Assembly: GCA_964036195.1 (NCBI GenBank)
Contig: CAXIWS010000555.1
Location: 1 to 64,000, forward strand
Direction of reading: 5' to 3'
Length of the DNA stretch: 64,000 nucleotides
Source of the DNA: Sphaerolaimus hirsutus
Taxonomy: Eukaryota; Nematoda; Chromadorea; Monhysterida; Sphaerolaimidae
The notes under the pieces were generated by a model, which saw only the letters and a list, made by a program, of their open reading frames with translations, made no database searches and was not told the origin of the DNA. Every line of letters begins with the position of its first letter. Within the stretch, counting starts at the first letter, position 1. Positions 54,792 to 64,000 of this stretch are shown one piece after another. The translations under genes were made by a program, and so were the position numbers.

Positions 54792-57232
54792 TAGCGTTCC
54801 AAAAAATGGCCGATTTTGAGAAAATATAATTAGATATAATCTCAGAAAATCTCTCTCAAAATAAAGTATAATTAAATCTCTCACGTCATTTGAAAAATAT
54901 AATTAACTCTCTGAACAAATCTCCCATGCTTGAAAAAAATCTCAAAAAATCTCCCTGCTGGAATTTTAGTTTTATTTGATATTTCAAGGTGTTTGGACAA
55001 CACATATGTAAATATGTATTCAATAAGTTGCTTAAATAGTTTTATTATGTGTTGCTTAAATAGTTTTATTTGAAGTTACAAGCAACAGAAACAATGATAT
55101 GATTTTCAAATAGAGTCAAGTGAAACTATAAAAAGTCACAAATGTTACTTCAACACTATCTTCAAAAACATACTGTGCCAAAAACTCTTCTCACTCAAAT
55201 TCAAAAACCTATTTGTCACAACTGAAGTCTGACTGAAAAGCTGCTCAGCACTAGCAGCACTTGAGGTATACAGAGTAAATTCAGGGCAAAATGTCGGGCA
55301 TTTGTATCAGCCAACTTTCATAAAAATATCATAAACTACCAATTGTGAAGGACCCAGCGGCAGGCTGTCCGCGAAAATATACCCCGTGATATACTTACGT
55401 GGTATAACGCCACGCGAACAGCATTTTGCGTAACGCGCACTAGTAATTATTTGCGCGGTATTGAGTTTCACTAATGCAGCACAGTACGCGTTACGTGGTG
55501 TGCGCGCAACAGGCGTCAATCAATTTAGCGTGTTAGCTGGGTTCACTAACACGGATCATTTTGAGAATTCGGGTTATATGAATTTGTCCTAACACGATGA
55601 ATATATTTTTACGTGTTAGCGTGTTATAATTTGACAGAAAATTTTTCAGTTCAATTTTGCCAGTTCTGCATGATGTACCCTGTAACGTCAAATGTCATGT
55701 AAAATGTCAAACAAAATAAAATATAAAATATTGTGCCACTTGTGAAATTGTGACTTTTTGCATGTCATTTGACAAATTTGCACAAATTTGTAAATTAGTA
55801 CAATTTCATGTACACATTTTTTCTCATGGTTTGATCACCCTGATCGCTCAATTAAATGTAGTTCACATCATTATGGGGGGATAATTGCCACTTATCTGGT
55901 AATTAGAAATGCACTGTAATGAATTAATTATTTAACTCAGTGCACCAATTAGTACATTAATAACAATTGCATGTACACATTTTTTCACATGCTTTGATCA
56001 CCTTAATCACTCAATTGAATGTAGTTCACAGCAGCAAGTCATGGGGGGATAATAACTACTTATCTGGCAATTAGAAATGTACTGTGATGAATTAAATTAT
56101 TAAGTCAGTGCACCAATCTCAATTAGTAGATTAGTAACAATTTCATGTGCAGTTTTTCACATGCTTTGCTCACCCTAATCACTCAATAAAATGCAGTCAG
56201 TTCACAGCAGCAGGTCATGGGGGCACAGTTGTTATAAATACTGAACTTTTTTCAAAGTATATGTAAAATATTTTTCTACTCACCCCCAAATACAGAATAT
56301 GTGGTATATAACCTTGGTATACCACGCTTTTCTGGGTTTTTCAAATAAATGGACGGGGGATACATTTTTCTATACCGCGCTTGCTTCTAATAATGAGGTA
56401 AACTAATATGTATAACCCGCCCAGTTGCGTGTCATTGAAACATCGATTTTCTTCACACACGCTCATTTGCGCGTTAGACGGGTTAGGTATCGATTTCCAG
56501 GTGACCTCTTTTTACCTAATAAACAAAAAGACGTGTTAGCGCGGGGTACAGATGGAAATATAAGCGTGTTACGTGGTATACCAAAATAACCTAAATCTCG
56601 CGGACAGCCTGCCCAGCGGTGATGATGGTAATGGTGCATTACTTGATTTTTCTGGCCGCAGAACTTCCCAAACATGACACCACCCTCCGAAACCTAAGAA
56701 TTCACTGAATTTTCACTTTCCCCATTTTACCATTATACTTTTCCCTTGTTTTTTTTGAAGTTGCTAAAACATATTTATGTTTTCTGAAAAATATGTATAC
56801 TCAAGTTTACTGAGTTTAATTGGGTAAATATGTTCACATTTCTCTGAAGAAAGTACCTGTACTCACTTTTACATATACTTTTTGAAACTACTCAAGTACA
56901 GAACTTGTAAATCACATAGGCTTTTATGTAAGCTTTCTCAAGACATAGAAGTGAATAAAATAGCCAAACATGGTATATAAATAAGCACATGTATAGCCAA
57001 AAATAAGGGCAAAAAGCATGGATTGTAGTAGATTTGAAGGTGAAAATGGGCAAAAAGTATAACAATTGGGGCAAAATTTCTCAAAAAGGCGACTTCAGAG
57101 ATATTTTTATATATTATCTCCCACAGAAATAAAAAATATAATTTAATCTCTCTGAAAAATCTCTGAAAAAATATAAATATAATTTAATTACAATTTAATT
57201 TTATTTTCTGAGATTTTTCAATTAGAACGCTA
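54792..57232. mobile_element. hAT-like element with AGAAAATCTC arrays, carrying a nested hAT-like element
   Basis: A perfect 8-bp duplication ATCTTGAT (54784-54791 and 57233-57240) flanks ends TAGCGTTCCAAAA and TTAGAACGCTA. AATATAATCTCAGAAAATCTC units lie at 54830-54960 and 57105-57215. The nested element is 55361-56611. The remaining interior has no coding signal. Confidence 0.9.
55361..56611. mobile_element. hAT-like element with CAGGCTGTCCGCG ends
   Basis: A perfect 8-bp duplication CCCAGCGG (55353-55360 and 56612-56619) flanks TIRs CAGGCTGTCCGCGA and TCGCGGACAGCCTG. Subterminal regions carry ACGTGGTATAAC and CGTGTTAGCG motifs. The centre holds three degenerate direct repeats of about 165 bp (starting near 55770, 55935 and 56100). 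Confidence 0.9.
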
Positions 57233-57402
57233 ATCTTGATTCAGAAATTTAAAAAGGGTGATCATTTTTATTTTACATGCAAAAAGTTTAAAGCACTTAA
57301 GGTCTAGAAAACATGGTGCACGTGTTTAAAAGTACACATAGTTTTTGGGAGAAAATGAAAACCTATTTACTCATCTGAGTATACATACATTTGGCTGGGT
57401 AG

Positions 57403-57633
57403 AGTATATACATTTTAACATAATGGATTTGGCACCTACAGCAAAAGGTATTGGGTACAGCACTGGAATACTGCAACAATGTGCTTATGATTGTCACAAT
57501 ACAATTGAGTGCACTGCCTTTTCCCACAATGCAAAGACAAATGAGTGCAAACACTATGGTGTCAATATTCAAACCATAAAGTTTTCACATGAATATGGAA
57601 TTACAAGTTTCTCAAAATATGGATTTGATCCTG
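57403..57633 (+). CDS. PAN/apple domain exon
   Basis: A phase-1 exon (after GGCTGGGTAG) runs to a donor CCTG|GTAAAA, also phase 1. The product has the PAN pattern: ILQQCAYDCHNTIECTAFSH then NECKHYG. The next exon follows after only 60 bp. PAN domains mediate protein or carbohydrate binding in secreted proteins. Confidence 0.75.
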
Positions 57634-57693
57634 GTAAAATTGTAAATGATGTCAAAAGAAAATAATGCACTGGAACCATATAAATGTATTCAG
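57634..57693 (+). other. 60-bp intron
   Basis: GTAAAATTG...GTATTCAG separates the PAN exon from the sushi-like exon. Splicing keeps the frame (phase 1 to phase 1), while reading through meets a stop. Confidence 0.65.
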
Positions 57694-57830
57694 ATCGATG
57701 CCAACCATTAGAATTAGATGATGCCAATGTCAGCTATGATGCAACATACCCACTCATTTTCATTCCACTTGGTACAACTGCAACTATAAGCTGTACAAAT
57801 CGAAAAGTTTGGTCCAAGGATCCACACAAG
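57694..57830 (+). CDS. Sushi/CCP-like exon, first half of a domain
   Basis: The phase-1 exon starts with a Cys followed by QP and has TTATISC about 35 residues later, then a Trp: the first two Cys of a sushi module. The second Cys pair is not in the same open frame. A weak donor CACAAG|GTTTCC could end the exon. A partial or decayed module is possible. Confidence 0.5.
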
Positions 57831-57875
57831 GTTTCCAAAAAAATTACTTTATTTTATAGTGGCAATTTATTCTAA

Positions 57876-57975
57876 AGTTATTCTATAGATATTCTGTATT
57901 TTTAGTTTTTCTATAGATATTCTGTATTTTTAGTTTTTCTATAGATATTCTTTATTCTATAGTTATTCTATACTG
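57876..57975. repeat. Tandem repeat of CTATAGATATTCTGTATTTT
   Basis: Three to four degenerate units of 28 bp or less follow the sushi-like exon. Confidence 0.7.
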
Positions 57976-58074
57976 ACTTCACAGGTTGTTAATAAATATG
58001 CACTTAATATTTGGAAGTTGGTGATTTAAATTTCGAAGTGAACATAATCAAAATATTATGTAAGGCATGATTAA

Positions 58075-59020
58075 CCCGTATTTCTCCAATCAAAGCACCC
58101 CGGGTGCTTTACAAAATTGGAGCACTTTTCAAAATACTTTTGAAGTGCCGTTTATAGCACCCTGGTGCAATGCAAATCACCGGGTGCTTTACTATGTTTT
58201 GTTCAATACCGATGTGTTGCAAAACTGTGATTGGTAAGATTGAAATGCTTTTGCAATTATCCCACGACCCACAAATCTTTGAACACAAGCGCCACTTCAA
58301 GTTGTTCTGGATAATTACGCCAGAAGCGTTTGATTTAGCCGCAGCACGCAAAAGAACGCCGCGCACCATGCTAAATATGCAATTACCGTATTTCCTCGAA
58401 ATACCCCCCGGGGGGTGATTGTTTCATAGTGGTCCCGAGAGGGGGGGGTTAAACGAGGGGGTGGGTATTTCGAGGGGGGGGGGTTATTATTTCACAAGAA
58501 AAATTTTCAAATCCCAGTACAAAATTGTCGTCTGAAACGTACGCAGACGTCGAAAAATACAACAAAAACCGCCATTTATAAGGTTATGTAGACTAATATT
58601 AGTACATAGATGGTATAAACACTGTTCTAACGTGATTCCGACATTGTTTTAACGTGTATTCTGCACTACGCAGAACACAAACTGCAGCATTTGTCATGTA
58701 CGTTCCCTTTACACTCAATCTGGGGGGGGTATTTCGAGGGGGGGGTTGATTGTTTCATAGTGGTGTCGAGAGGGGGGGGGTCAAACGAGGGGGGGGGGTA
58801 TTTCGAGGGGGGGGGGGTATTTCGAGGAAATACGGTAGATAAATAGGCATATATGTGCGCTAAAAAACGCCGCGCCACAATATTATTTACGCCAACATAT
58901 GATCACCAAATTTTTTTCGGATGAAAAGTAAAGCACCCGGGTGCTTTATACGGAACATTTTGCACAGCACAGCACCCCGGGAGCTTTGAACGGGGGGTGC
59001 TTTGATCGGAGAAATACGGT
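58075..59020. mobile_element. Miniature element with GGGTGCTTTA motifs, containing a TA MITE
   Basis: It begins CCCGTATTTCTCCAATCAAA and ends TTTGATCGGAGAAATACGG. GCACCCCGGGTGCTTTA palindromes lie near both ends. A TA MITE (58386-58835) is nested inside. Confidence 0.7.
58386..58835. mobile_element. TA-flanked G/C-tract MITE (best-preserved copy)
   Basis: The ends CCGTATTTCCTCGAAATA and TATTTCGAGGAAATACGG are flanked by TA. Runs of 7 to 12 G occur at 58440-58485 and 58720-58815. The unique core matches the elements at 7297-7952 and 10757-11128. Confidence 0.8.
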
Positions 59021-59321
59021 AAACAGATTTCACAGAGTTTGATAATGGTGTTTTGTCGTCTATTTCAAGGACACGATGTAAAAAAGTCATTTTTATTTTT
59101 AAATTTCCATCAATATTTCAATTTCCATAAGCCCAAAGTAACAAGAAACTGTGCAGAATTCCTACACGAGGGTGTGCACACAGCCAATGCAGTGGGAAAA
59201 TTATGTGGAGTCGAAATGTGTTGCTGGTTAGTGTCACTAAAAGATTCCATATCCTGACAAAATACAAATACAAAATACAAAAATTCCAAATCCTGAAAAA
59301 CAAATAAAATCAATTTCACAG

Positions 59322-59537
59322 TGTGCAAGAAGCCAGTACTGTTGGATGGCAGAACAATACTCAGCAATACCCCATACTTCACACATTTTAATGGATACAT
59401 AGAGGATACTGTATTAACATTGACTTGCCAGCCTGGGGATTACATTGATGGCCAACCATTTACATCAAACCATACAGTTTCATGTCTACAGAACTTTACA
59501 TGGAGTGACCAAGTGCCCAGTTCCATTTGTGTCACAG
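59322..59537 (+). CDS. Sushi/CCP domain exon
   Basis: The 216-bp exon after AATTTCACAG is phase 1 at both ends and encodes one full sushi module: CKKPVLLDGR, TLTCQPG, VSCLQNFTW and SSIC give the four Cys and the Trp before the fourth. The phase and boundaries imply a GC donor (ACAG|GCGAGT), a known minority donor. A MITE remnant begins within a few bases of the donor. Sushi modules are common in secreted and adhesion proteins. It probably belongs to the same gene as the PAN exon at 57403. Confidence 0.8.
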
Positions 59538-59538
59538 G

Positions 59539-59645
59539 CGAGTACCCCCAGGAATAATTCCCCCCCCCCTTGAATAACTCCCCCCTCCAAAACGTCTGAG
59601 GGAAAGATAACTCCCATGGGGTCTTATTCGAGGATTTAGGGTAGA
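59539..59645. repeat. C-tract MITE remnant
   Basis: CCCCCCTTGAATAACTCCCC units and an end TTATTCGAGGATTTAGGG mark a truncated TA MITE next to the sushi exon. Confidence 0.6.
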
Positions 59646-59779
59646 TAATAAATACAGCATAGAAATTAAATCAAATTTTTTTCTGGATACACATGGAGCA
59701 CTGTGCTCCACACAGTTCAACACGCTTCATTTCATGATAATTCAGGTGATACTTCACTGGACATATGAAAGGTGTGCTT

Positions 59780-60245
59780 CTAAAAGTACCGATCTACAAA
59801 TTTTTCAAATTTGAGTTAGGACCATTTGTTGGGTCCCCATAAAAATGCGCTTCAAAAATATTTATAATATGTGGGGGGTGCGAAATTCCATTTTGAGATA
59901 TGGGGGGGGTCAAAAAAAGCAAAAAAATCGCAAAATACAGTTTTTGAAATTTTAAAAGTACCAATCTACAAGCTTTTTCAGCTTTTGTATTTTTAAAAGT
60001 ACCGATCTACACACATTTTTCAAAATGTACTTATAAATGTACTGATCTGCACTTTATTTTTTGTGCTTCTAAAAGTACCGATGTCAGCTAGGCATCATCA
60101 GCAGCAAAAACTCAATTTGTGCTTTTTCACTATGGCCTATGGGTAAAAGTACCGATCTACATCTATCTGATTTTGTGCTTTAAAAGGTACCGATCTACAT
60201 GCTATTACCAATTTGTTCCTTTAAAATGTACTGTACTACACAAAA
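59780..60245. repeat. Spaced array of AAAAGTACCGATCTAC
   Basis: About eight copies of a 16-20 bp motif (TTTTAAAAGTACCGATCTAC with variants) occur at irregular 25-100 bp spacing in one orientation. The spacers are dissimilar, so it is neither a classical satellite nor CRISPR-like. Confidence 0.7.
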
Positions 60246-60464
60246 TATGATTCACTAAATGTTTTATAGCTAGTGTTATGTGTATAAACAATGATTATAC
60301 CCATGCATGTGGATACCCAACAATATGGCCGAAATACCCATACCCAAAATTCCCATACCCAATACCCATGTATGGGTATTGCATACTCCAAACTTTCAAT
60401 TGCAATGTAAATTGGTAGTAATAAATACATCATGTACATAGCATACATGATGTCCATCATTTAG

Positions 60465-60580
60465 GAGGGGGGGGGTATTTCGAGGGGGGGTTATTATTTC
60501 CCCAGCCCATTTTGAGGGGGGGGGGTTAATTTGAGGGGGGGTTAATTCAAGGGGGGGATAATTCGAGGTAATACGGTACT
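60465..60580. repeat. G-tract MITE remnant
   Basis: GAGGGGGGG and ATTCGAGGTAATACGGTA mark the right part of a TA MITE. Confidence 0.6.
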
Positions 60581-60624
60581 TACTAATATAAGTCTACAGG
60601 AGTCTATACTTGTCAGTCAGACTG

Positions 60625-60895
60625 ACCGTGACGGAACCGCTTTAAGGCATAAACGCGTTACGCGCTGCCTTAAAGGGTTTACCAATCGCAAGCGCGCAGT
60701 GGCACATGCATGTGCGCATTTCTGCTCGCGGAAACACTCGCTTAAAGGGGTTCCCAAATTATAAACACGCAGTCGCGCGCGGCGCTAAAGTGTTTGCCAT
60801 TTATCAACGCGCTACTAAAGGGTTTCCATGACCGCAAGCGCCTTAAGAAAATATAAACGCGTTGGGAATCGCGCGTGCACAATATGAGCAATTTG
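60625..60895. repeat. Degenerate GCGC-rich array with TTAAAGGGTTT units
   Basis: Units combining AAACGCG, AAGCGC and TTAAAGGGTTTCC recur in both orientations. The block is CpG- and GCGC-rich compared with the AT-rich surroundings. Ends are not resolved. Confidence 0.5.
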
Positions 60896-61607
60896 TTTGT
60901 TCAATTATAGATTATTATTTTACTGTAGGTTGTATGATCCTGACCACTTATTTTTACTGCAAAAGATGACTGACCAGTGGTCAAGTTCAACGTTATTACA
61001 CTTTTTGGGTACATTAAGAATTATTTTTGACATAACATTTTCATTTTTAAAGGCACAAGTAACATAATATCAAGTCAACTGCGATGATTAAGGATGGATG
61101 GATGACTGAAAATAACAACAGCTCAAGCTACTTTTTAAAATAAAGATAGTAGTCCATGGTCCATCCCTAGCCATATGCAAACACACACTAGTTGATAATG
61201 AAATCAAATGTCAGCTGGTTTCTGATCCCGAGCAGCTAGCTGGGCCCAAGCTGGTTCAGTTCAGCAGCCTGCTGAAAAATGACTTTGCTGAAAAATAACC
61301 TTGATGAAAAAGGACCTTGCTGAAAAATGACCTTGCTGAACTGAAATCATGTTGAACTGAAGCTGTCTGTGGTGTTGAAAGAAATATTGAAAGAAAGTGA
61401 TGTAAATAAATTGTATGAAGTATTAAAATGTGTGTGTGTACTTCATTGAATTGGGATTAGTTGACATTCTTCATTGTCAACTAGTGTGTGCATGGTGAAT
61501 CACTAGTTCCGTGTTGTCATCACTTCCCTGCATCTGCTTTAACGTCGTGCATCTGCATGACCAATAATAAATATTTGGCAAATGGAACAATTTGAAAAAG
61601 AAGATGA
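60896..61607. other. No gene recognised
   Basis: A short repeat (GCTGAAAAATGACCTT, about five units) lies at 61270-61350. Nothing else is supported. Confidence 0.4.
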
Positions 61608-63265
61608 AAAAAGACACAATGATGCCCTTCTCTTAGATGAAATAGGAATGTGTATGTGAGAAATAACGCAACTATATGATTATGCAGAGGCGTCAGTTAA
61701 ACCCATGCGGAGCAATGAAAGAGTAAGCCAAAACAAAATGGCAAATGGTGGGCAGCATTTAAACCAATTTTGTTTTCACATACTCTTTAATTGCTCCCGT
61801 TAAATTGCTGTTTACCACTCGCCATTTTGTTTTGGCCTACTCTTTCATTGCTCCGCGTTAATTTTAACTGGTGCCTTCCATTCACGATTTTGCTAGTTAA
61901 AACTGCGTGAGCAAGCAGGCACAAATCCAGTCATTAAAATGTCAGTATGACAATGGTAATTAACTAATTAAGGCCCATTTATTTTTGTTCTGAACTTGTC
62001 AATAATTTGTACTTGTCGATAATTTATACTTCTCGCTCATAAAACATGAAAAATCATTGATGCCAGTTTATTATTTCGCCAGCAAAATTTGAGGGGGGGG
62101 GGGGTAATTTGAGGGCGGGTTATTATTTCGACAGAAATTTTCGCAAGTATTTTTACAGAAGTTAAACCCTAAAGAAGTGAAAAAAGACACAATGACGCCC
62201 TTCTCTTAGATGGAATAGGAATGTGTATGTGAGAAATAACGCAACTATATGATTATGCAGAGGCGTCAGTTAAACCCATGCGGAGCAATGAAAGAGTAAG
62301 CCAAAACAAAATGGCAAATGGTGGGCAGCATTTAAACCAATTTTGTTTTCACATACTCTTTAATTGCTCCCGTTAAATTGCTGTTTACCACTCGCCATTT
62401 TGTTTTGGCCTACTCTTTCATTGCTCCGCGTTAATTTTAACTGGTGCCTTCCATTCACGATTTTGCTAGTTAAAACTGCGTGAGCAAGCAGGCACAAATC
62501 CAGTCATTAAAATGTCAGTATGACAATGGTAATTAACTAATTAAGGCCCATTTATTTTTGTTCTGAACTTGTCAATAATTTGTACTTGTCGATAATTTAT
62601 ACTTCTCGCTCATAAAACATGAAAAATCATTGATGCCAGTTTATTATTTCGCCAGCAAAATTTGAGGGGGGGGGGGTAATTTGAGGGCGGGTTATTATTT
62701 CGACAGAAATTTTCGCAAGTATTTTTACAGAAGTTAAACCCTAAAGAAGTGAAAAAAGACACAATGACGCCCTTCTCTTAGATGAAATAGGAATGTGTAT
62801 GTGAGAAATAACGCAACTATATGATTATGCAGAGGCGTCAGTTAAACCCATGCGGAGCAATGAAAGAGTAAGCCAAAACAAAATGGCAAATTGTGGGCAG
62901 CATTTAAACCAATTTTGTTTTCACATACACTTTAATTGCTCCTGTTAAATTGCTGTTTACCACTCGCCATTTTGTTTTGGCCTACTCTTTCATTGCTCCG
63001 CGTTAATTTTAACTGGTGCCTTCCATTCACGATTTTGCTAGTTAAAACTGTGTGAGCAATCAGGCACAAGTTGAGTCATTAAAATGTCAGTATGACAATG
63101 GTAATTAACTAATTAAGGTACATTTATTTTTGTTTTGAACTTGTCGATAATTTGTACTTGTCCCTCATAAAATGTGAAAAAATCATTGATGTGGTTTATA
63201 ATTTTGCCAGCAAAATTTGAGAGGGGGTAATTTGAGCGGGGTTTATTATTTCGTCAGAAATTTTC
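61608..63265. repeat. Three tandem copies of a 572-bp unit containing a foldback
   Basis: Units start near 61608, 62181 and 62753 (offsets 573 and 572). The first two are nearly identical; the third is diverged and shorter. Each holds a 190-bp inverted repeat (CAGTTAAACCCATGCGGAGC ... GCGTTAATTTTAACTG, first copy about 61694-61881) and a G-tract MITE fragment. Confidence 0.9.
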
Positions 63266-63864
63266 ATAAGTATTGTAGTAAAGAGTAGGCATTTACATAC
63301 CAAAACAGGTAATAAATGCATTCAAACAGGATATATTGGTATGTATCAACGTGCATCCCTATACAAACTGATCTACTTGTAGTTGCTATGCACTTTGGTC
63401 GGAATTTATACATCATGCAATTTTTGACAATTTCTTTTCCCATGTTTGCGACGGCCCCTGATATCTCAGTAAAATTGGTGTCTGATGTGAAATTGCGATA
63501 CCCCACTTTCACTTCAAAGTGCACACATGTACTATCATGTGATATAGTGTGACAGACGCCCCCCCCCAGCTAGCAGTCATACACACACTGCAGTCATACA
63601 CGCACTTTATACAAAAGCATACCCAACTCCGAAATCCACGCACACAAGTGTAGACATGCCCCCCCCCCACATGTAGACATGCCCCCCCAGCTGGCAGTAT
63701 TACATGCACACGTGTGGAAGTGTGCCACGGCTTGTGCAATTTACTATGCGTATGCGCGTGTATGCGCGACTGTGCTCTGCTACATTTGCATGTGTGTTGT
63801 ATACAGTGGCAGTTAGAGGAGGGGGGGGGGGGGGCACGCAATGAGCCGTGTTTGTGATTTGCGT
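63266..63864. other. No gene; short C-tract repeats
   Basis: TGTAGACATGCCCCCCC units occur twice (about 63650-63690), with related CCAGCTAGCAGT/CCAGCTGGCAGT copies at 63565-63705, and a G run lies near 63820. No coding support. Confidence 0.4.
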
Positions 63865-63998
63865 GTTAGCATTATAAGCAGTGATTTCTTTCAAAAATAT
63901 CCATTTTGCCTGACTATCATTTTCCACCCTGTGACTTTAAATAAAAAAAAATCTGATTTAAAAAAATCAGTTTAAAAAAATCAAGTGCCAACCCTAGT
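63865..63998. repeat. Right part of a TAGGGTTGGC-type element with AAAAAAATCAG motifs
   Basis: The AGCATTATAAGCAGTGATTT core shared with 21430-21560 and 24070-24190 is followed by AAAAAAATCAGTTT units and a terminal GCCAACCCTA. Confidence 0.6.
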
Positions 63999-64000
63999 AA

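Noticed and set aside
59133-59228. Possible extra exon (frame with CAEF...CGVEMCC)
   Set aside because: Acceptor and donor are plausible but the phases do not fit the neighbouring sushi exon and no domain can be named.
59780-60245. CRISPR-like look of repeats with dissimilar spacers
   Set aside because: Repeats are degenerate and unevenly spaced and the genome is eukaryotic.
1-64000. tRNA, rRNA or other structured RNA genes
   Set aside because: No cloverleaf with A/B-box-like sequence or conserved rRNA segment was recognised by eye; a tRNA or covariance search was not possible.

Overview
The window looks like repeat-dense intergenic and intronic DNA from an invertebrate animal. The evidence is an interrupted mitochondrial-type aldehyde dehydrogenase gene with GT donors, phase-1 exons for PAN, sushi and C-type-lectin-like modules, one 60-bp intron, BEL/Pao and Ty3/gypsy retrotransposons, and very many nonautonomous DNA transposons. 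The module set and short intron would suit a sponge or another early-branching marine invertebrate, but that is inference. I see no rRNA, tRNA or CRISPR.

Layout. 1-2.7 kb: a TA-flanked miniature element split by a composite hAT-like element. 2.8-4.2 kb: exons 2 and 1 of an ALDH1/2-class gene on the minus strand; the rest of the gene lies beyond the left edge. 5-9.5 kb: hAT-like miniature elements with GGCGCC or GGTGCC arrays, a self-nested TA element and a TRIM retroelement. 10.5-13.4 kb: candidate plus-strand exons ending in a PAN/apple exon. 14-30.9 kb: a dense nest of foldback and hAT-like miniature elements. 33.7-35 kb: another GGCGCC element.

35.7-52.5 kb: one 16.8-kb BEL/Pao element on the minus strand, with 1,096-bp LTRs differing at about eight sites and a 5-bp target duplication. 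It has gag-protease-RT-RNase H, then integrase running into an env-like region, then two long overlapping 3' frames. Its RNase H is split by a 4.5-kb Ty3/gypsy element with 195-bp LTRs, itself internally deleted. 52.6-59.5 kb: plus-strand exons for C-type-lectin-like, PAN and two sushi modules, with miniature elements in the introns. 59.7-64 kb: degenerate motif arrays, a 572-bp tandem triplication and a truncated element.

The most notable theme is a set of hAT-like miniature elements (8-bp target duplications, short TIRs, usually TAGGG- or TAGTGATG-) whose ends are filled by inverted arrays of one short motif. The motif differs between elements: GGTGCC, GGCGCC, CGGAAAACGG, ATCGATATTCGAT, CGAGTCGAGT, AAAATCGATTTT, AACGTTTT, AGAAAATCTC, ATTCCGCATTTTGG. 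In one pair the TIR and adjacent unique sequence are alike while the array motif differs, as if the arrays turn over faster than the rest of the element.
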